Shown piece after piece: positions 37,868 through 50,575 of a DNA stretch of 64,000 bases. Both the position numbers and the translations under genes were made by a program. The DNA lies in assembly GCF_022581195.2 (NCBI RefSeq), contig NC_061456.1:13580501-13644500 (forward strand), read 5' to 3'. Each line of letters begins with the position of its first letter. Positions within the stretch are counted from its first letter, which is position 1. The notes below the pieces were generated by a model. That model made no database searches. It was not told the origin of the DNA and saw nothing but the letters and a program-made list of their open reading frames with translations. Origin of the DNA: Helicoverpa zea (Eukaryota > Arthropoda > Insecta > Lepidoptera > Noctuidae).

Positions 37868-37898
<31 letters not shown>

Positions 37899-38106
37899 TT
37901 TCTTCACGCCTAAACTACTGAACCGATTTGTGTGAAATTTGGTACAGACATAGTTTGAAACTTGAGAAAGGACATAGGATAGTTTTTATTACAAAAAAAA
38001 AATAAAAATAAAATTATTCCGGACATATAGCGCCATCTATTGGTCAAATCAAAAATCTGCTGGTAGTCACTATTCCACGCGAACGAAGTTGCGGGCAAAA
38101 GCTAGT
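37843..38106 (-). mobile_element. Interspersed repeat with (CTGT)n, minus orientation
   Basis: Read on the minus strand, it starts ACTAGCTTTTGCCCGCAACT and ends TTTATAATATTAGTTTGG. The intervening CACGCCTAAACTACTGAACC core is a hallmark of a very abundant lepidopteran repeat. A (CTGT)n microsatellite occupies 37869-37898. A CTCF-like AGCGCCATCT at 38029-38038 belongs to the repeat itself. It abuts the next repeat end to end. Confidence 0.75.
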
Positions 38107-38298
38107 CTATAATAAATATAATAAAGAGGAGACGTTTGTTTGTTTCTACCCTAAAGGCTCAGAAACTACTGAATCGATTTGAAAACTTTTTTCACTGTTG
38201 GAAAGCTACTCTCTTCCCGAGTAACATAGGCTAATTCTATCCTGGTACGGGCAGTAGTTTCTACGGGACGCGGGTGAAACCGCGGTGAAACGGTTAGT
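38107..38298 (-). mobile_element. Second interspersed repeat, head-to-tail with the previous one
   Basis: Minus-strand reading starts AAACTAACCGTTTCACCGCG and ends in CCTCTTTATTATATTTATTATAGA. It is the same family as the copy at 15770-15968. It follows directly on the repeat at 37843-38106 in the same orientation, so one probably inserted at the end of the other. Confidence 0.72.
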
Positions 38299-39879
38299 TT
38301 ACTATAAAATTGCGATTACTTTAGTTTTATAATGAATGCCTTTTAGCTAAAGTTATAAGTATGTTTTATTAGTTTTGTTACGCATCAAGTGTGGAACACG
38401 ACTGTGAGAGTAATATACTATCATAGTTTATTATGATTTACTATCAATAAGTACTTGGTACGAATAAGTTATTTTTCTACGACTAATAAATAAAGTCTAG
38501 GCTGATTTGCCTGATAGCTTAATCTCGCATTACTAAATTTTCCACTAAATGTTTTATTCCTCTCGTGTGTTTTTCATAGCTCGGGTTATTAAGATTTTAT
38601 TTTTTACTAGAATTTGACTGAATGAATTACTGAATTTGTTGAAGACATAAAAAAATATATTTAATTTGATATTTTCTAGCAATCGAGTTGTTTTCATGTT
38701 TAATAATATTATTTTGTAAACTTAAGGCCCTAGCTGGCAAAGGAAATACATAAAACCTGCGTAGGTATATTAGCAATCGTAAAGGAAGAGGTTTTCCAGT
38801 GTTGCCATTCGTGAACGTCTATTAGCTGTCATTAATGTTGCCACAACACTATCGGTGTCGTAAACGTATGCTTATTAATATTGATGAATGTTGGTACAGT
38901 TGTGCCTGTATTTTTTTTTGTTTTTTTCCGCTAAAAATATACAAGTTATAATAGGTCTATGATTAAGGAGTCATTATTTTAAATAAATATCTTATTGGGA
39001 AGTGGTTTTACTCTATTAATAACTAACAACCACATTAAGATCATATTATGATACAGCTAACTAATGAATGAATAAACTAAGAAAATTATTAATGTTCTTC
39101 TCCATTAATCGTTAATTAAGTCTAGGACAATTTGTTTCACTTACCGTCTTAGCAGCTGCTTTTAGACCAAAAAAATTGGTATCTATAACTTTATTTTACT
39201 GAAAACTTACGAACAAAACTAGTGTTACATCTCCCGTTTCACAAAAGCAGACATACAAGAAAAACTGCAAAAAAAAAAATGATTGCCGTATACTGAAATC
39301 TAATTTGTCATGCGTTATGATTTTGAAAAGCAGTAGAATAATTAATAAGTGTATAGTGTAGCCCAGTTTTTATGCAATGGCAACTCAGCCGGGGTATTTC
39401 AAGATGTGGTCTAGTTTTTTCCGTCTAGTGTTATATACTTGTTTTGTACAAACTGTTTGATTGGTTTCATAATTAATGAGAGGAGAGGTAACTGGATTTT
39501 GAATATCGATTGTGTTTCTAAAAAACCAAGCTGGGAAAGCCATTGTTTAGGTTTTGATAATTCTATGTGAGAAAAACGTGTAAAATAAAGAACTTTTGTG
39601 GTCAGTTTCACTATAGGTAGTCATAAGCACCGGTTGAAGTATTATGTCCCATGGTAGATAGTTTTTATTAAAATAAATGATACAGTTAAATAAATGCCCA
39701 CTTATTTTAATGTCCAAGAAAGTTCTTTTGATAACAAGCAAAATATTTATATCGTATCCCTTAAATTAGATCAGCCAACAGAGCCACCCATGCAAAAATA
39801 ATAAAGTAATTTCAAAATTATGACCGTAACATTCCCATGTCCACCATAATATCGAACTTATTATCGTCATAACCCCATT
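38299..39879. other. AT-rich non-coding stretch
   Basis: I see no gene, RNA or identifiable element here. Confidence 0.5.
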
Positions 39880-40005
39880 GTTATATGGGAGGAAGTGACG
39901 TCACGTTAGCCGGCCAATCAGGGGCTGCGACCACCGGAAGTGGCGTACCGGGGTGGTGACAATCTGATTGTGACCCCCGGGTGGGACAAGGGGTCACTCG
40001 TAAGT
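39880..40005. promoter_or_regulatory. Promoter-like motif cluster (CRE, CCAAT, ETS)
   Basis: Within 46 bp lie a full CRE TGACGTCA (39896-39903), a CCAAT box in GGCCAATCAGG (39914-39918) and an ETS word ACCGGAAGT (39933-39941), in a GC-rich island inside AT-rich DNA. The combination is typical of proximal promoters, but no open frame starts nearby on either strand. It may be a distal regulatory element or the promoter of a non-coding transcript. Confidence 0.35.
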
Positions 40006-40009
40006 GATT

Positions 40010-42261
40010 TTGGCAATTAGAACAAAATTAGTTTTATTAATTAATATGAGTAATTAGCTAAAAACCCTGGACGACGATCAACGTCGCTAATCCCTTGTGA
40101 CAGATTAATTAATAATTAGTATTTGGTAGGCAAAACAATAATAAGCGTGAAATGAGTAGGTATATTTTTATTGTTTTTGATCACGCGCGTTTTATTGCTA
40201 AATGTAAACAATTTGTATTTTACGCGATGTACGCTCGTGTAAGCGAATAATTTATTAAATACCTATCATGAATTTGTAATTAATGATTTTCGTGTGGTTG
40301 CTACAATAAACTGAAAGTGTTTTGAATAATTCAAACATATTATTCGTTCGTGTTCCAGTCAAGGTAAGACTGACACTTAAACGTTACACCAAATCGACAA
40401 TTGTTCATCTTTACACCACTTCTGTACAGATAGGTTTCTGTAGGACCTAAGAAAATACTGTCATTTTCCGTAAATAGAAAACACATAATAAGCCCGCCGG
40501 CACGTTTACAATTAAAAAGTGTACTGATTCTTCCGATTTCATGAAGTTATTCTAAGCAAATTCAAAGGGACATACTTAATAATCAGGATTTGTTAAAAAT
40601 ACTGTTTCAATCATCTTTTAAAATACTAACTGTCGAACTTACAGCAGCTGCCGTAAGAGAACCGTAAATTTTCAGCTTACATCAATAACCACCTCTGAAA
40701 ATAGTCAAAAGTACCTGTCAGTACGTAAAATAATAATACGTACCTACATATAATAATATAATAGTGAGCAGAAACAATAGTACGCGACGGGTTTGCTATC
40801 GGCGTCGTGTTATTTCACGGCGGCGTGTGCAAATACTCAGGCCGTCGCAATTATACGTACTCATATCACAGATTATGATTTAAAAGACGAGGAGATAGGT
40901 GACAGAACTGGCGGGAAAAACTTCAAGCTTTCTATGGTGTTTTACTTCTCTTTAACTGGCTTTGATGACAGAAAAAGAAGGCGGCTCGCAATTGGGATGT
41001 TTGTATTTTTTTGATGTTGCTGCTGTAAGATTTGTTTAAGTTATGTGTGGTATGCTTTAGTCTTTGTAAAAGTACACTGATTTCTGTTGCTTTATAGAAA
41101 CTTAAAAAACCTAAAGTAGTACTAGTAACTTGCGTTCAAAAGTTTCAGCACAATATAAAAAATATTACGTGAAGATGTACTTACGAAATGTATTAAGAAG
41201 TTAACGGTTGAAACACTGCTGCTACTGAAATAGACATCACATGTTTTCATTGAACGATCAAAATGAATAGGAAGACCCAGCAAAACAAGGCAGATATTCA
41301 ATCTAAAACAATAAGAACATCCCATCTGCATATGTAAATATTCTTTGCGTATAGTTGGCGCAGGTCGGCTATGATTCGGCAGGCTTCATGCGATTACCAC
41401 GACACCTGGCGGCGTTCCCATGGAATATATAATTTGGCCAGTGATGCAGCACGGATTGCCCGGGCCCGTTTAATTGTATTCGCCGAAACACCCGGATTTA
41501 TTATTGACATACTTATAGATATATGTGTCGTTGGAAAATAATGGAATTCCGATTTTAAAGTGGAGGTTTGATTTGCATTGTTTTGGGCGGTTTTTCGAAG
41601 GACTCCAGGTGTTGTGTTTCGAGGTTGAAAATATTTAAATTGTTTGATGTTGATTTTTGGGCATAACTGTCTAGTCTGTAACGATAGCAACTTTTCTATA
41701 GCTCAATCAGATATAGATTAGTGCTAACAATGTAGAAAAATTGAGCTCATCTTCTCAAACTGGGAAGGACTCATTTTTAAAAGACCTGCTCTGAACACGC
41801 AGTTTCTTCCTATAAAGCAAAACAAAACTTAAAAATAATTTCAGTCACAATTTTTTTTCTGCAAGAATGAAAATAGGTTCGCATTGCCCCAAAAAGTATA
41901 CTGTCATAACATAACTAAAGACATACATTACTCCATTACTTGGCCGTTTCATTTCACGCATGGACTTGCACTAAAGACAGCAGTGCTGGCTGCTGCAGCC
42001 ACTTCACTGCGAGGTCACTGGTTTAGTGCACTCCATTATTCACGCCACTTGCAGCCGATAAAAAATCGCGAAAGAAAGGGGGTTAAAATATAAAAAAATG
42101 CGTTTTCTGTTGTTTTTTTGGAAAAGGCTATAGTTTAATTTGAAGTCTTTAGGTTTACGTTATTAATTTGTTCTTATAATAGTACTTCTAGTAACTGACA
42201 TCATGATTGCAAATATATATTTAAATATATGATGCAGGCCTTGTATGCATGCTGTTGGAAT
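40010..42261. other. Non-coding stretch
   Basis: No supported gene. A GC-richer block at 41340-41480 may be conserved. Open frames on both strands (for example 41394-41690, minus) have no recognisable domain. Confidence 0.45.
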
Positions 42262-42490
42262 CGAGTTATAGCTATTTATTTATTTATTGGCATATCAACA
42301 GCATTACAAACAATATACAGTTAAAAGCATCGAAATCGAATTGAAACGCTACCTAGTCGAGAATCAAACAATAAAAATATACAATAATTGCTTTTACACA
42401 AAAAATATTAGAAAAGCAAAAATATTATAATCATCCTTCAGTCCTTATCCCAATTTTATTTGATGTCGGAGCAGCATGGTTTTTCCGAAG
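42262..42490 (-). mobile_element. LINE tail fragments, minus orientation
   Basis: 42270-42420 begins TATTTATTTATTTATTGGC and continues like a LINE 3' UTR read from the minus strand. 42431-42490 (TCATCCTTCAGTCCTTATCC... to ...GGAGCAGCATGG) matches the 3' end of the RTE element at 50576. Both are truncated 3' remnants. Confidence 0.55.
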
Positions 42491-45382
42491 TAAAAATATC
42501 CTAGCTTTCCAAATAAAATAAGGGCCCGCATACATGTCACCTCTATGTACTACTAACCATAGGTGTACACAGTATTTATATGTAGATATATGTACATACA
42601 TACACAGTACATGATAGTGTGTACGGGTGGTTATTTTGGTTCATTTCACGCATCGCGACGCACACAAATCGACGCGAACAATGCAGCGTGTATATGTTTA
42701 CCGACCTTAAATATCTAGCTATTTACCGACGCAATTAGGTACAAACTGATCGTTTTCATAATGATATTATGGAAAATATGATTTAAGTATTATTTCTTAG
42801 ACAGAAATTGTTTCGTTTCATAATAGTACTCAGGCTTTTTTTCATAAAGTTTTATTAACGCCTACAACTTGATAAAAATATTGGCTCAAAATTGAAAATG
42901 CTGTGATTTAATTGAAGTATCTATTACATATTTAAATGCAAATAATAATAGATCAGTTCTTATAACTGCCATAAGTATATTTCAAGAAAACTGTTCAACT
43001 CAAAAGATTTATCCACAAAGAGAGCACATAAAGTAACAAAGATAAAACATTTATATAAAACTTCTTACAGGTAAAATACTTATACATCTTAGCGGGGAAA
43101 CAGGTGAAGTTTCAGCGCCCAAGTAAAATAAGTAACTTAAGTTGTGTTTAAGTAAGCACACGGCACCCAGTCGGATCACTCGCTCTAAGTAGAATTTACG
43201 ACGTACTTACATATCTGTAACTTTAAGTTATGTTGAAGAGAAAATGTTCCTGAAAGATTTTTAGAAACTGAAAAATATACAGTTTTTTTATGAATAAGTT
43301 TGGTATTATTAACACATCAACATCATTACAATAATTGATAAAATATGTTGACATTTATATACCATAAAGTATGGAAATGACTCGCATCGCTTAAATGCAT
43401 AACGATACAGTTTATTTGTGCAACGATGCAACATCAATGATTGATTACATTCCGACATTATAACGTGATAATCACCATGAAAATATTCCAATAATTCAAT
43501 TCAACGCAAATAAAAGTATGAATAAATAAATGCTTAAATAAAAAGCGCTTGCTTCGCGTAATTTGTAAATATATCAGTCTATCATCATGATAAATGATAC
43601 TAATCGACCATTTAGAATAATGACGGTGTATGAATGAAAGGCTAAGCATGCGACTGTGGGAACATCACCACTACCGCCAATGAAAAAGCTGTTAAAACTT
43701 CAAACAATGATAATGTGCCTCATGTATTATTTATGGCACTCCGCATTAATGAACCAAGGTCATTTGAATTCATTTCCTTCGGTAATACAGACGTACGCTT
43801 TCACACTCACATTGTTACGTCATACTACTAACGTGTTTCATTTAGGCAAATTATTTTATTTACGTATTTACCGTTATTTAGCGAGCGAGTTTTGAGCGAA
43901 CCATATCAGTTCCGCTACTCGGTACTAGATGGCGCTGGCAGTAGCAAAGTTGGAGTGAGGAAGTTTGGTGGTCGTTTTTACGCGAAACACGTAAAGCGGT
44001 TCGTAGACGTTTTAATAAAAGTTTGTTTCGTGTTTATTTTAGGCCGGCGCTTGTCTGGCGGCCAGACTTACAACAGTTTTAAATTTAAATAATTATAATG
44101 CATTCGTTTATTGTGAATGAATCGGCACGGGAGTGTTCGCGAGACGGCTTTATGTTTATTTGGGTGTCGTCGCATATTACGATCGATTATTTTGTCGTAA
44201 ACTTGTAAATGTTCTGTAAACTGCTCTGAGTTTTCTTTTTAGGTTTAATTCACGCCCCGTAAAATGTTCAAGATCATAATACTTATTTCAATAAGTTCTG
44301 AAGTAAGACTTTAACGTGTATATTTGCACTAAGTTACTTTATTTTGCACATTTAGAGATTGAGTAACATCGTTTTACTCAACCTTCTTTTATTTCACTTT
44401 CATAGTTTTTTTAGCTTTGGCAAATACTACCTATCTATATATTTGACTCCATAATTCATTCTGATTTTAAATCGCTCGCAATTTATATACTAATGTGCTT
44501 TTCAAAATTATAGCCATTAGTGCATATTTAAAAAACATGAATTTCATAAAAAATATTTTCTTGATCAGTTTAATAGTTTCGGAGATATACTCCTACTTTC
44601 CAATGTTTTTCCTGAAGCATGATAGCAACTCATGTAGATAGCTTAATTTGGATTAGAAAATATTGTTAATTATTAAGTTATTATTTAATTAGTTAGATCT
44701 GTGTTTTCCACATCATGAATTACGGAACTTCAAATACCAGCAAAATAACCTACGTGATTACAAATGGCTCAATTAATATTATAACAGGCTCCATCACCAC
44801 TCATTAAAATGTTTTGAGTTTGATTCCGTAAAATACCCATTAATTAAATGGATATTTTAACTGGAAAATCCTATGATTAACGTTACACTTAATAATTAAA
44901 AAGCAATAAACAAGCTATCCTCCTTATTCATAAAAAAATTGTGTGTTTATTTATTATACTTTTAATTCTTTGGCTGAAGATATAAAGATTAATTTCGGTG
45001 TAAAGACAGACACTTACTTTGTATTTTACTTTATCCGAGTAAGAAAAGTTTATTCCTTACAAGAGTGGAGAAAATCGCGGGAAAATAAATCTGAGTTTGC
45101 AACTTGCCTATCCATAGGGCAAAATCGTTATCAAATAATATTCATATTGAGTGAATATATAGAGAATTATCCACGAAACTTAATTTAAATGAGAACCTAA
45201 ATATTACCCTTTACAAAACTGTCAACAAAATGTAGAAACTTAATTTTCTGTCACAAACAGAAACCAACAGTTAGTCGTTTAAAAATAATAATATTTACAA
45301 CCCTTAGAAAGACAGTGGATTCATATCTTGCATGACAAACGCTATCAGGTACCTACATTCATGTTTCTCGCATTTCCCGTAA

Positions 45383-45435
45383 CGCACACATGCGCACACT
45401 CATACACAACACACAAACTCATACACACACACAGA
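45383..45435. repeat. CA-rich microsatellite
   Basis: Interrupted ACACAC/CACACA runs cover about 50 bp. Confidence 0.8.
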
Positions 45436-46519
45436 GAAAACTACACGTGTGTGCAATTTTCCATCTCTATACTGTCTGGATTGTCACAGTGTGCGTATGT
45501 TCTTTCTCTTTCTCTCGTATAGGTTTGTCTTTGTCACTTGCTATAGTTATGTCGCGTGGTGTTCGTCGGTCCATTATTGTATGTTTAGCGTTTGCTTTTT
45601 GTAAATATTTATTGCTCGTATCTGATTTACGTAGTTCTAAATGATTGGTGATAGATACAGCTTTATTTATTGTTATAAATAATTTTGTTTTTATTTTTAT
45701 GTAAATGTAACTATTACTAATATTTTCGTAGCTAATAAGTTTGTAGTAAGTAGTGCTTAGCTACTGTAAAGTTGCTTACAACTATTTTGGGTCCTTATTT
45801 TATCTCAGTAAAGTAAGTTTAAAGCTTTAAAATCAGAGTTATCAATAACAAATTAAACAATTAAATCCACCATTAAATACATTGATAAGCAGCAATTATG
45901 GCAACTTCCAGTAGTCAATAGTTGAAACATAAATAACGATCAATCGACCAATAAATATCTTTGTATGATCAGTTAATTGAACATTTATCAATATCACCAA
46001 TCACTGTTAACTTGTATTCAGTAAAACAATATTAAAATAAGTACTGATAAATTGATTTTCAAGTAATTATCAATTGAACTGTTTTCAGGCTGTTTTATTT
46101 TGCCAATATTATTTATGTTCTATGATTGAATAATAATTAAATTGTGTTCTAATTATATGTGTTTTTCCAATAGGATTATCTTAATGTCTTATAGTGTAAG
46201 TTATAGCATTTTTTTCTCAACAATTTGCATATTTACAGCCTTAATTTCATAATTAACAGAGACAACAATGAGTCACAAACAATTATGTACAATGATAACC
46301 TCATTAGTGTAAACAAGTAAACAGTAGCCCATTCACCAAGATTACTCAACGTAGCAGAATGAGACATAAAACAGTTTAAGGGAATCCATATTAAGCGACA
46401 CCTTTAAGAAAAAACTAGAAACCATGTTCCCGTGTTGGGTACCAAACGACTTATCTTCAATGACCAATCATACAGAATAGATTCACTTCCATACACTTAG
46501 TAGTGCTAAGTCTGGCCTA

Positions 46520-46544
46520 GGGAGGGGGGAGGGGGGGCAGTGGG
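46520..46544 (+). other. Potential G-quadruplex
   Basis: Runs GGG, GGGGGG, GGGGGGG and GGG with spacers of 1-4 nt lie beside a CpG-rich GGCGGCGCCGCGC stretch. Confidence 0.55.
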
Positions 46545-48108
46545 CGGCGCCGCGCATGCGTCTCGTTGCCAAGACGACGGCACGTAACAGCTTGCATGTG
46601 TGCGTGAGTATACGTACACACTCGTCCTACGTAGCGATAGATCGTATTTAATAATAGCTAAACAAGTAGAATTTCTATATTTGATTTTGTTAGTTCAGTT
46701 TTGTAGATCTGTCTTTTGAGGCTGGAGTTTTGCTGGAGTTCCTACGGTAGTTTATGTTCAGTTTATATCTGTATCTAGGTTGTTGTTTCAGCTTATATTT
46801 TGGAAGGTTATTGTCCTCTTTTTCCGATCGCTGAATTAATCTTTCTGCCTTATTTCAGATATTTAAGTCGTTTAGTATTAGATGTTGATATCATTCTATT
46901 GTTTGTAATAAGTATGCCTATTCCTTTAAGTTATACAGTTTCCAATTAAACCAATACTTACGCCAAAAACATTCTTACATTTGGTAAACATCCTGTGACG
47001 TCACGAGCTTTTCATTTTATCGCGAACGCATCATACCCGTACTCCTGTACCGCATTCCACGCACACACCGGCGCGCGGCTGTGTGCGTGCGACGTGACAC
47101 ACGCACACAGGTGCAGCTCGCTTACGCCCCACACTACGTACTATATCTACAACTATGTTTGTACTTCCAACACTCTTTACTTCTACTCGAAAACTCCTTC
47201 GAGACCTGAAAAGGAATTTTACAAGGGCGCCTTTTTCTTTTGAAGGCGAACCTTTGGCTGTAAAACGGGGGCTCTTAACCGTTATAAAGGGATGTATTGA
47301 TAGTTAGCGGTTCCTTTGTAGTTGGCATCTCGCGGGACGCTCCCGTAAACATAAAAAACATATAGTTGGTACATCGTAAGTGCGTACTTTATTTTAAGTG
47401 TCTGCTTTGGGCGCGAAGTTTTTGCTTGAATATTTTACGTGTGATAGTCATTAGGCGGAATGTTAGGTATAACGACAGCCTTGACCCAGTCTGCGTCTTT
47501 ATATTCCGGAAAATCAGGTTGTTATTCAGAATGGAACCACTTCTCAATATTAAGTAGGTGCTATGAATACTTGTTTACTTAACATACGGTGTCTTAGATT
47601 ATCTGGGTATGCAGATTTTAGAGTGCGAAGGCTATCGGGTCCATAATCTTTATGCTGCGGAAATTGCCAGAATAGTAAAAACTGATAAACTGATCGAATG
47701 GCTATGTTAAATGTCTTTAGCATGATTATTAGTTAAAATTCATGATAGACATTTAACATTTAGATTACCTTACAGTTACATAAACATAGCTTTGATTAAT
47801 TTGATGATAAGGACAGTCTTCTCATCAAATGTGGGAAGAAACAGTATTTTTATTCACATTGTAATATGATACGCAAACCGTTTCATTAACCTGTAATAGC
47901 TGTGTTAAGTGATAAGATCCCAATAAAGCGTAATATATTCAATTATTCATATTTAAGAACACCTAAATTGCACATAAAAGAATCCATATGAGTTGAATGA
48001 TTATGACGTTTCAGTTTTAGCTGTCAACAGAACAAACAATTATGTAAAGAAGGCCAATGCTCACTGTAAGGTTGGTAACCTCTTGAAGGCACGGCAGCTA
48101 ACATAACA

Positions 48109-48356
48109 ATCGATCTTACTTCCGATACTTACTATTCAGCGAAATAATCGATCCAGGAATCCATTAGAAGCTTCCAAAGTTCATGGCCATCGCCCTTCAT
48201 GACTCTTACCCATACACTAAGTGACTTAGCCGTTTCAGACGGCCCAGCGTTGCAGACGCGTTGCGCTCAAAAAAATCGATTTAGTTTCCGAAGATTCCTG
48301 CAAAAAATCGATTCAGGAACCAAATAAGAGGCACTGAAGGTCACGGCCCCATCGAT
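48109..48356. promoter_or_regulatory. Homotypic cluster of five ATCGAT sites
   Basis: ATCGAT occurs at 48109, 48147, 48275, 48307 and 48351 within 248 bp. Segments around 48145-48190 and 48305-48360 look like diverged copies of each other (ATCGATYCAGGAA...). ATCGAT is the core for Cut/Onecut-type homeodomains and overlaps DREF/BEAF words. A regulatory role is inferred. Confidence 0.4.
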
Positions 48357-49078
48357 CCGGCGTAGAAAGTGAGACTGGCTGCCACTACTAACACCGTCCC
48401 GTTGGCTATGCAGGCTGAATTAATCGCGCATATATTTGAATACATTTGGAGCGGCGCAGTTCGGGCGCGGTGTCGTCGGCCCCTTAAGTTTTAGCGATTT
48501 TGTTTCGGCACTGTACTTGTTGGTGTGGGTAAGTGGAGTTCAGCTGTTGACTGCTCCATCAGCTTTGAGTTGCTAAGTTGGGATGCGGAGGATTGGGGAC
48601 TGAGGTTTGCAATGGTTGCCCTGCGGTGCATCCTGTTGAATTGGAAATCGAAGTGACTGAAGGTTATGGATAACTTGTGATTTTGTATTGGCAAGCATCG
48701 TTGGGTATAAATACTATGACATGAATATGAATTAAGTTTAACACTATACTTTTCCTGAAAATTTAATTTCTTCTTTTTACCCACGTTGGAGTACACAATA
48801 AATCAACTACATTATATTTACAGGATTTTATCGTCTACAATATTACTTGCATTCCTTTTTCTTCGATACATAACCCAACATACTTAGAAATAATATGAAG
48901 TTTCACAGCTGTTATGTAAAGTATTTCGAGCAGTCTTTGAATATTTAAATCCTGACCTTACCTTTTCGGAATAAGCAGCGTAGGTGCTTACGGACCTTCA
49001 TAGAAAGATTCTAAGATAAGACTATAGCAGAAAAATGTACTACATATCTACTTATAAAAGCTATAAGTAAATATACAC

Positions 49079-49222
49079 CGTCTTACCACAAAAACTTTTA
49101 AACGTCAGTTTATGCCTTGTCTAAAAAAATGACAAATTATGACGTTGACATATGGTTCATTTTGCAGCCATAATTTTATTAGACAAGTGTAAAACAGGGT
49201 TTAAAGTTTTTGTAGTAAGGCC
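49079..49222. mobile_element. Small palindromic MITE
   Basis: The left arm GTCTTACCACAAAAACTTTT (from 49080) and right arm ...AAAGTTTTTGTAGTAAGGCC (to 49222) are inverted repeats. Complementarity extends inward with mismatches (CTTGTCTAA.../...TTAGACAAG). At about 144 bp the whole element can fold back on itself. The target duplication is not clear. Confidence 0.7.
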
Positions 49223-49550
49223 CACAATGTTTAACATTTATCTACCATTAACGACGTTTTGTGTTATTTATTACACTGAAGTGATATTAGGATTCATGAA
49301 AACATAAACTTTAACATCATTAATTAAACCATTATACATCTGCCAACTGCATATTGTTTGTATATACCAATAGTATATAGTTTATTTTAGTGCGACTCTG
49401 CTTTAAATCTTAATCTCAACTGTCATTTTAACCTGAATCTTTAGTAACCGTTACAGGAATTGAGAAAACTATAATAAAGTTTTTGAGTAATCCTGTGATG
49501 CACTAGCCAGTTTGCGAAAATCACATAAGACGTAGGTACGTATAGTATGT

Positions 49551-49636
49551 TCATCATCATCTCAGCCATAGGACGTCCACTGCTGAACATAGGCCTCCCC
49601 CTTAGATCTCCACAGATACCGGTTGGAAGCTTCCAT
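49551..49636 (-). mobile_element. Truncated non-LTR-type repeat end (CATCATCATCTCAGCC...)
   Basis: TCATCATCATCTCAGCCATA and the following GGACGTCCACTGCTGAACATAGGCC segment is a widely dispersed lepidopteran repeat. I read it as the 3' end of a retroelement in minus orientation. Only about 85 bp remain. Confidence 0.6.
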
Positions 49637-50207
49637 AATACATAGTTACTTACTAACTATACAGCTAATTTTGCTTTTCCCAGAAACTGAATCTTATGCA
49701 CTAAGAACAATGCAAGATATTGAATAAATCTAGTATTCTGACCACATATTCAAATTCTTATGAAACTCTTTCAAACTATTCCTCGTGTCAATAGTTTTAG
49801 AAAAAAACAAAAGTGGTCTCAAGGTTACATTTTAGTCACGTTAAACCTCGCCAATTAGATTAGTAAGACTAACTGTATTAGTTATACTGCTGACAGCCGT
49901 CCCACTATGTTATAGTTTTGAATTAGCTTGGACTTCACAATTAGTTCGCTTGGCTAAAATATTAGGCCCGTTTTGTGATCTTTCGGGAGTTCAATGAACT
50001 TGTTTTTCTTGGATTTTCTTGTGTGTAAAGTTTGTAACATAAACAATTATGATTGTTTGATTCCTTTTGACTAGACATGGGCGCCGCGCCGGCGTCGCCA
50101 CGCCGCGACACGCCCGCGCGCCGCCGCCGCCGCCGACATTAGCTGCGCGGCGTGAGTTAGGTTAAGACGTGCCATTTTGTTCGCAATTATTTAGGCAATA
50201 CTCTTCT

Positions 50208-50305
50208 TCCTCCGAGCCTTTTTCCCAACCATGTTGGGGTCGGTTTCTAGTCTAACCGGATTCAGCTGAGTACCAGTGCTTTACAAGGAGCGACTGCCTA
50301 TCTGA
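50208..50305 (-). mobile_element. SINE 3' fragment inside the hAT element
   Basis: This is the reverse complement of the last 97 bp of the SINE at 13767-14147 (CTCCGAGCCTTTTTCCCAAC... to ...TTACAAGGAGCGACTGCC), with a few substitutions. The tRNA-like head is missing. Confidence 0.8.
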
Positions 50306-50354
50306 ACGAAATTGACACTTCAGTTTCTTTAAATATCAGTAGTTTTCATCAATT

Positions 50355-50575
50355 TTGAGTAAACTATCCAAAAAACATAGTGCTGTTGGTCATGGAATCG
50401 AAGATGATCCATTAGATCAAGAATGTTGGCAATATCTTGCTTCTGCTATTGGGGATCGACCCATTTCCAAAATGCGGACCTTCCATCATTTTGGAATGAG
50501 AAGAAGACAGAATTTCCATGGCTGTCTACATTTGCAAGGGCTCTGCTGTGTATACCCGCTACAAGTACTCCGAGT
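50355..50575 (+). pseudogene. hAT transposase C-terminal fragment (hATC), broken
   Basis: In one frame (50423-50575) the sequence reads ...PSFWNEKKTEFPWLSTFARA then LLCIPATSTPS. This is the hATC dimerisation motif that ends hAT transposases (usually ...IPATS.PSER.FS). Upstream, a different frame (50355-50430) gives DDPLDQECWQYLASA, so a frameshift lies between about 50430 and 50460. The fragment stops after Pro-Ser, where the RTE tail begins at 50576. The Glu-Arg and what follows are not found on the far side of the insertion. The N-terminal zinc finger and catalytic DDE part are absent. Confidence 0.75.

Larger units (their letters stand above)
42491..48108. other. Non-coding stretch
   Basis: No gene supported. 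Features worth noting: AGATGGCGCT at 43927-43936 in a CpG-richer block (43870-44065), a CA-rich microsatellite at 45383-45435, AT-rich homeodomain-like DNA at 45830-46100, a G-rich/CpG block at 46510-46600 and a CRE at 46996-47003 within a CpG-rich block (46995-47140). Confidence 0.45.

Noticed and set aside
37869..37898. CRISPR-like short repeats
   Set aside because: A simple (CTGT)n microsatellite without spacers, inside a eukaryotic interspersed repeat.
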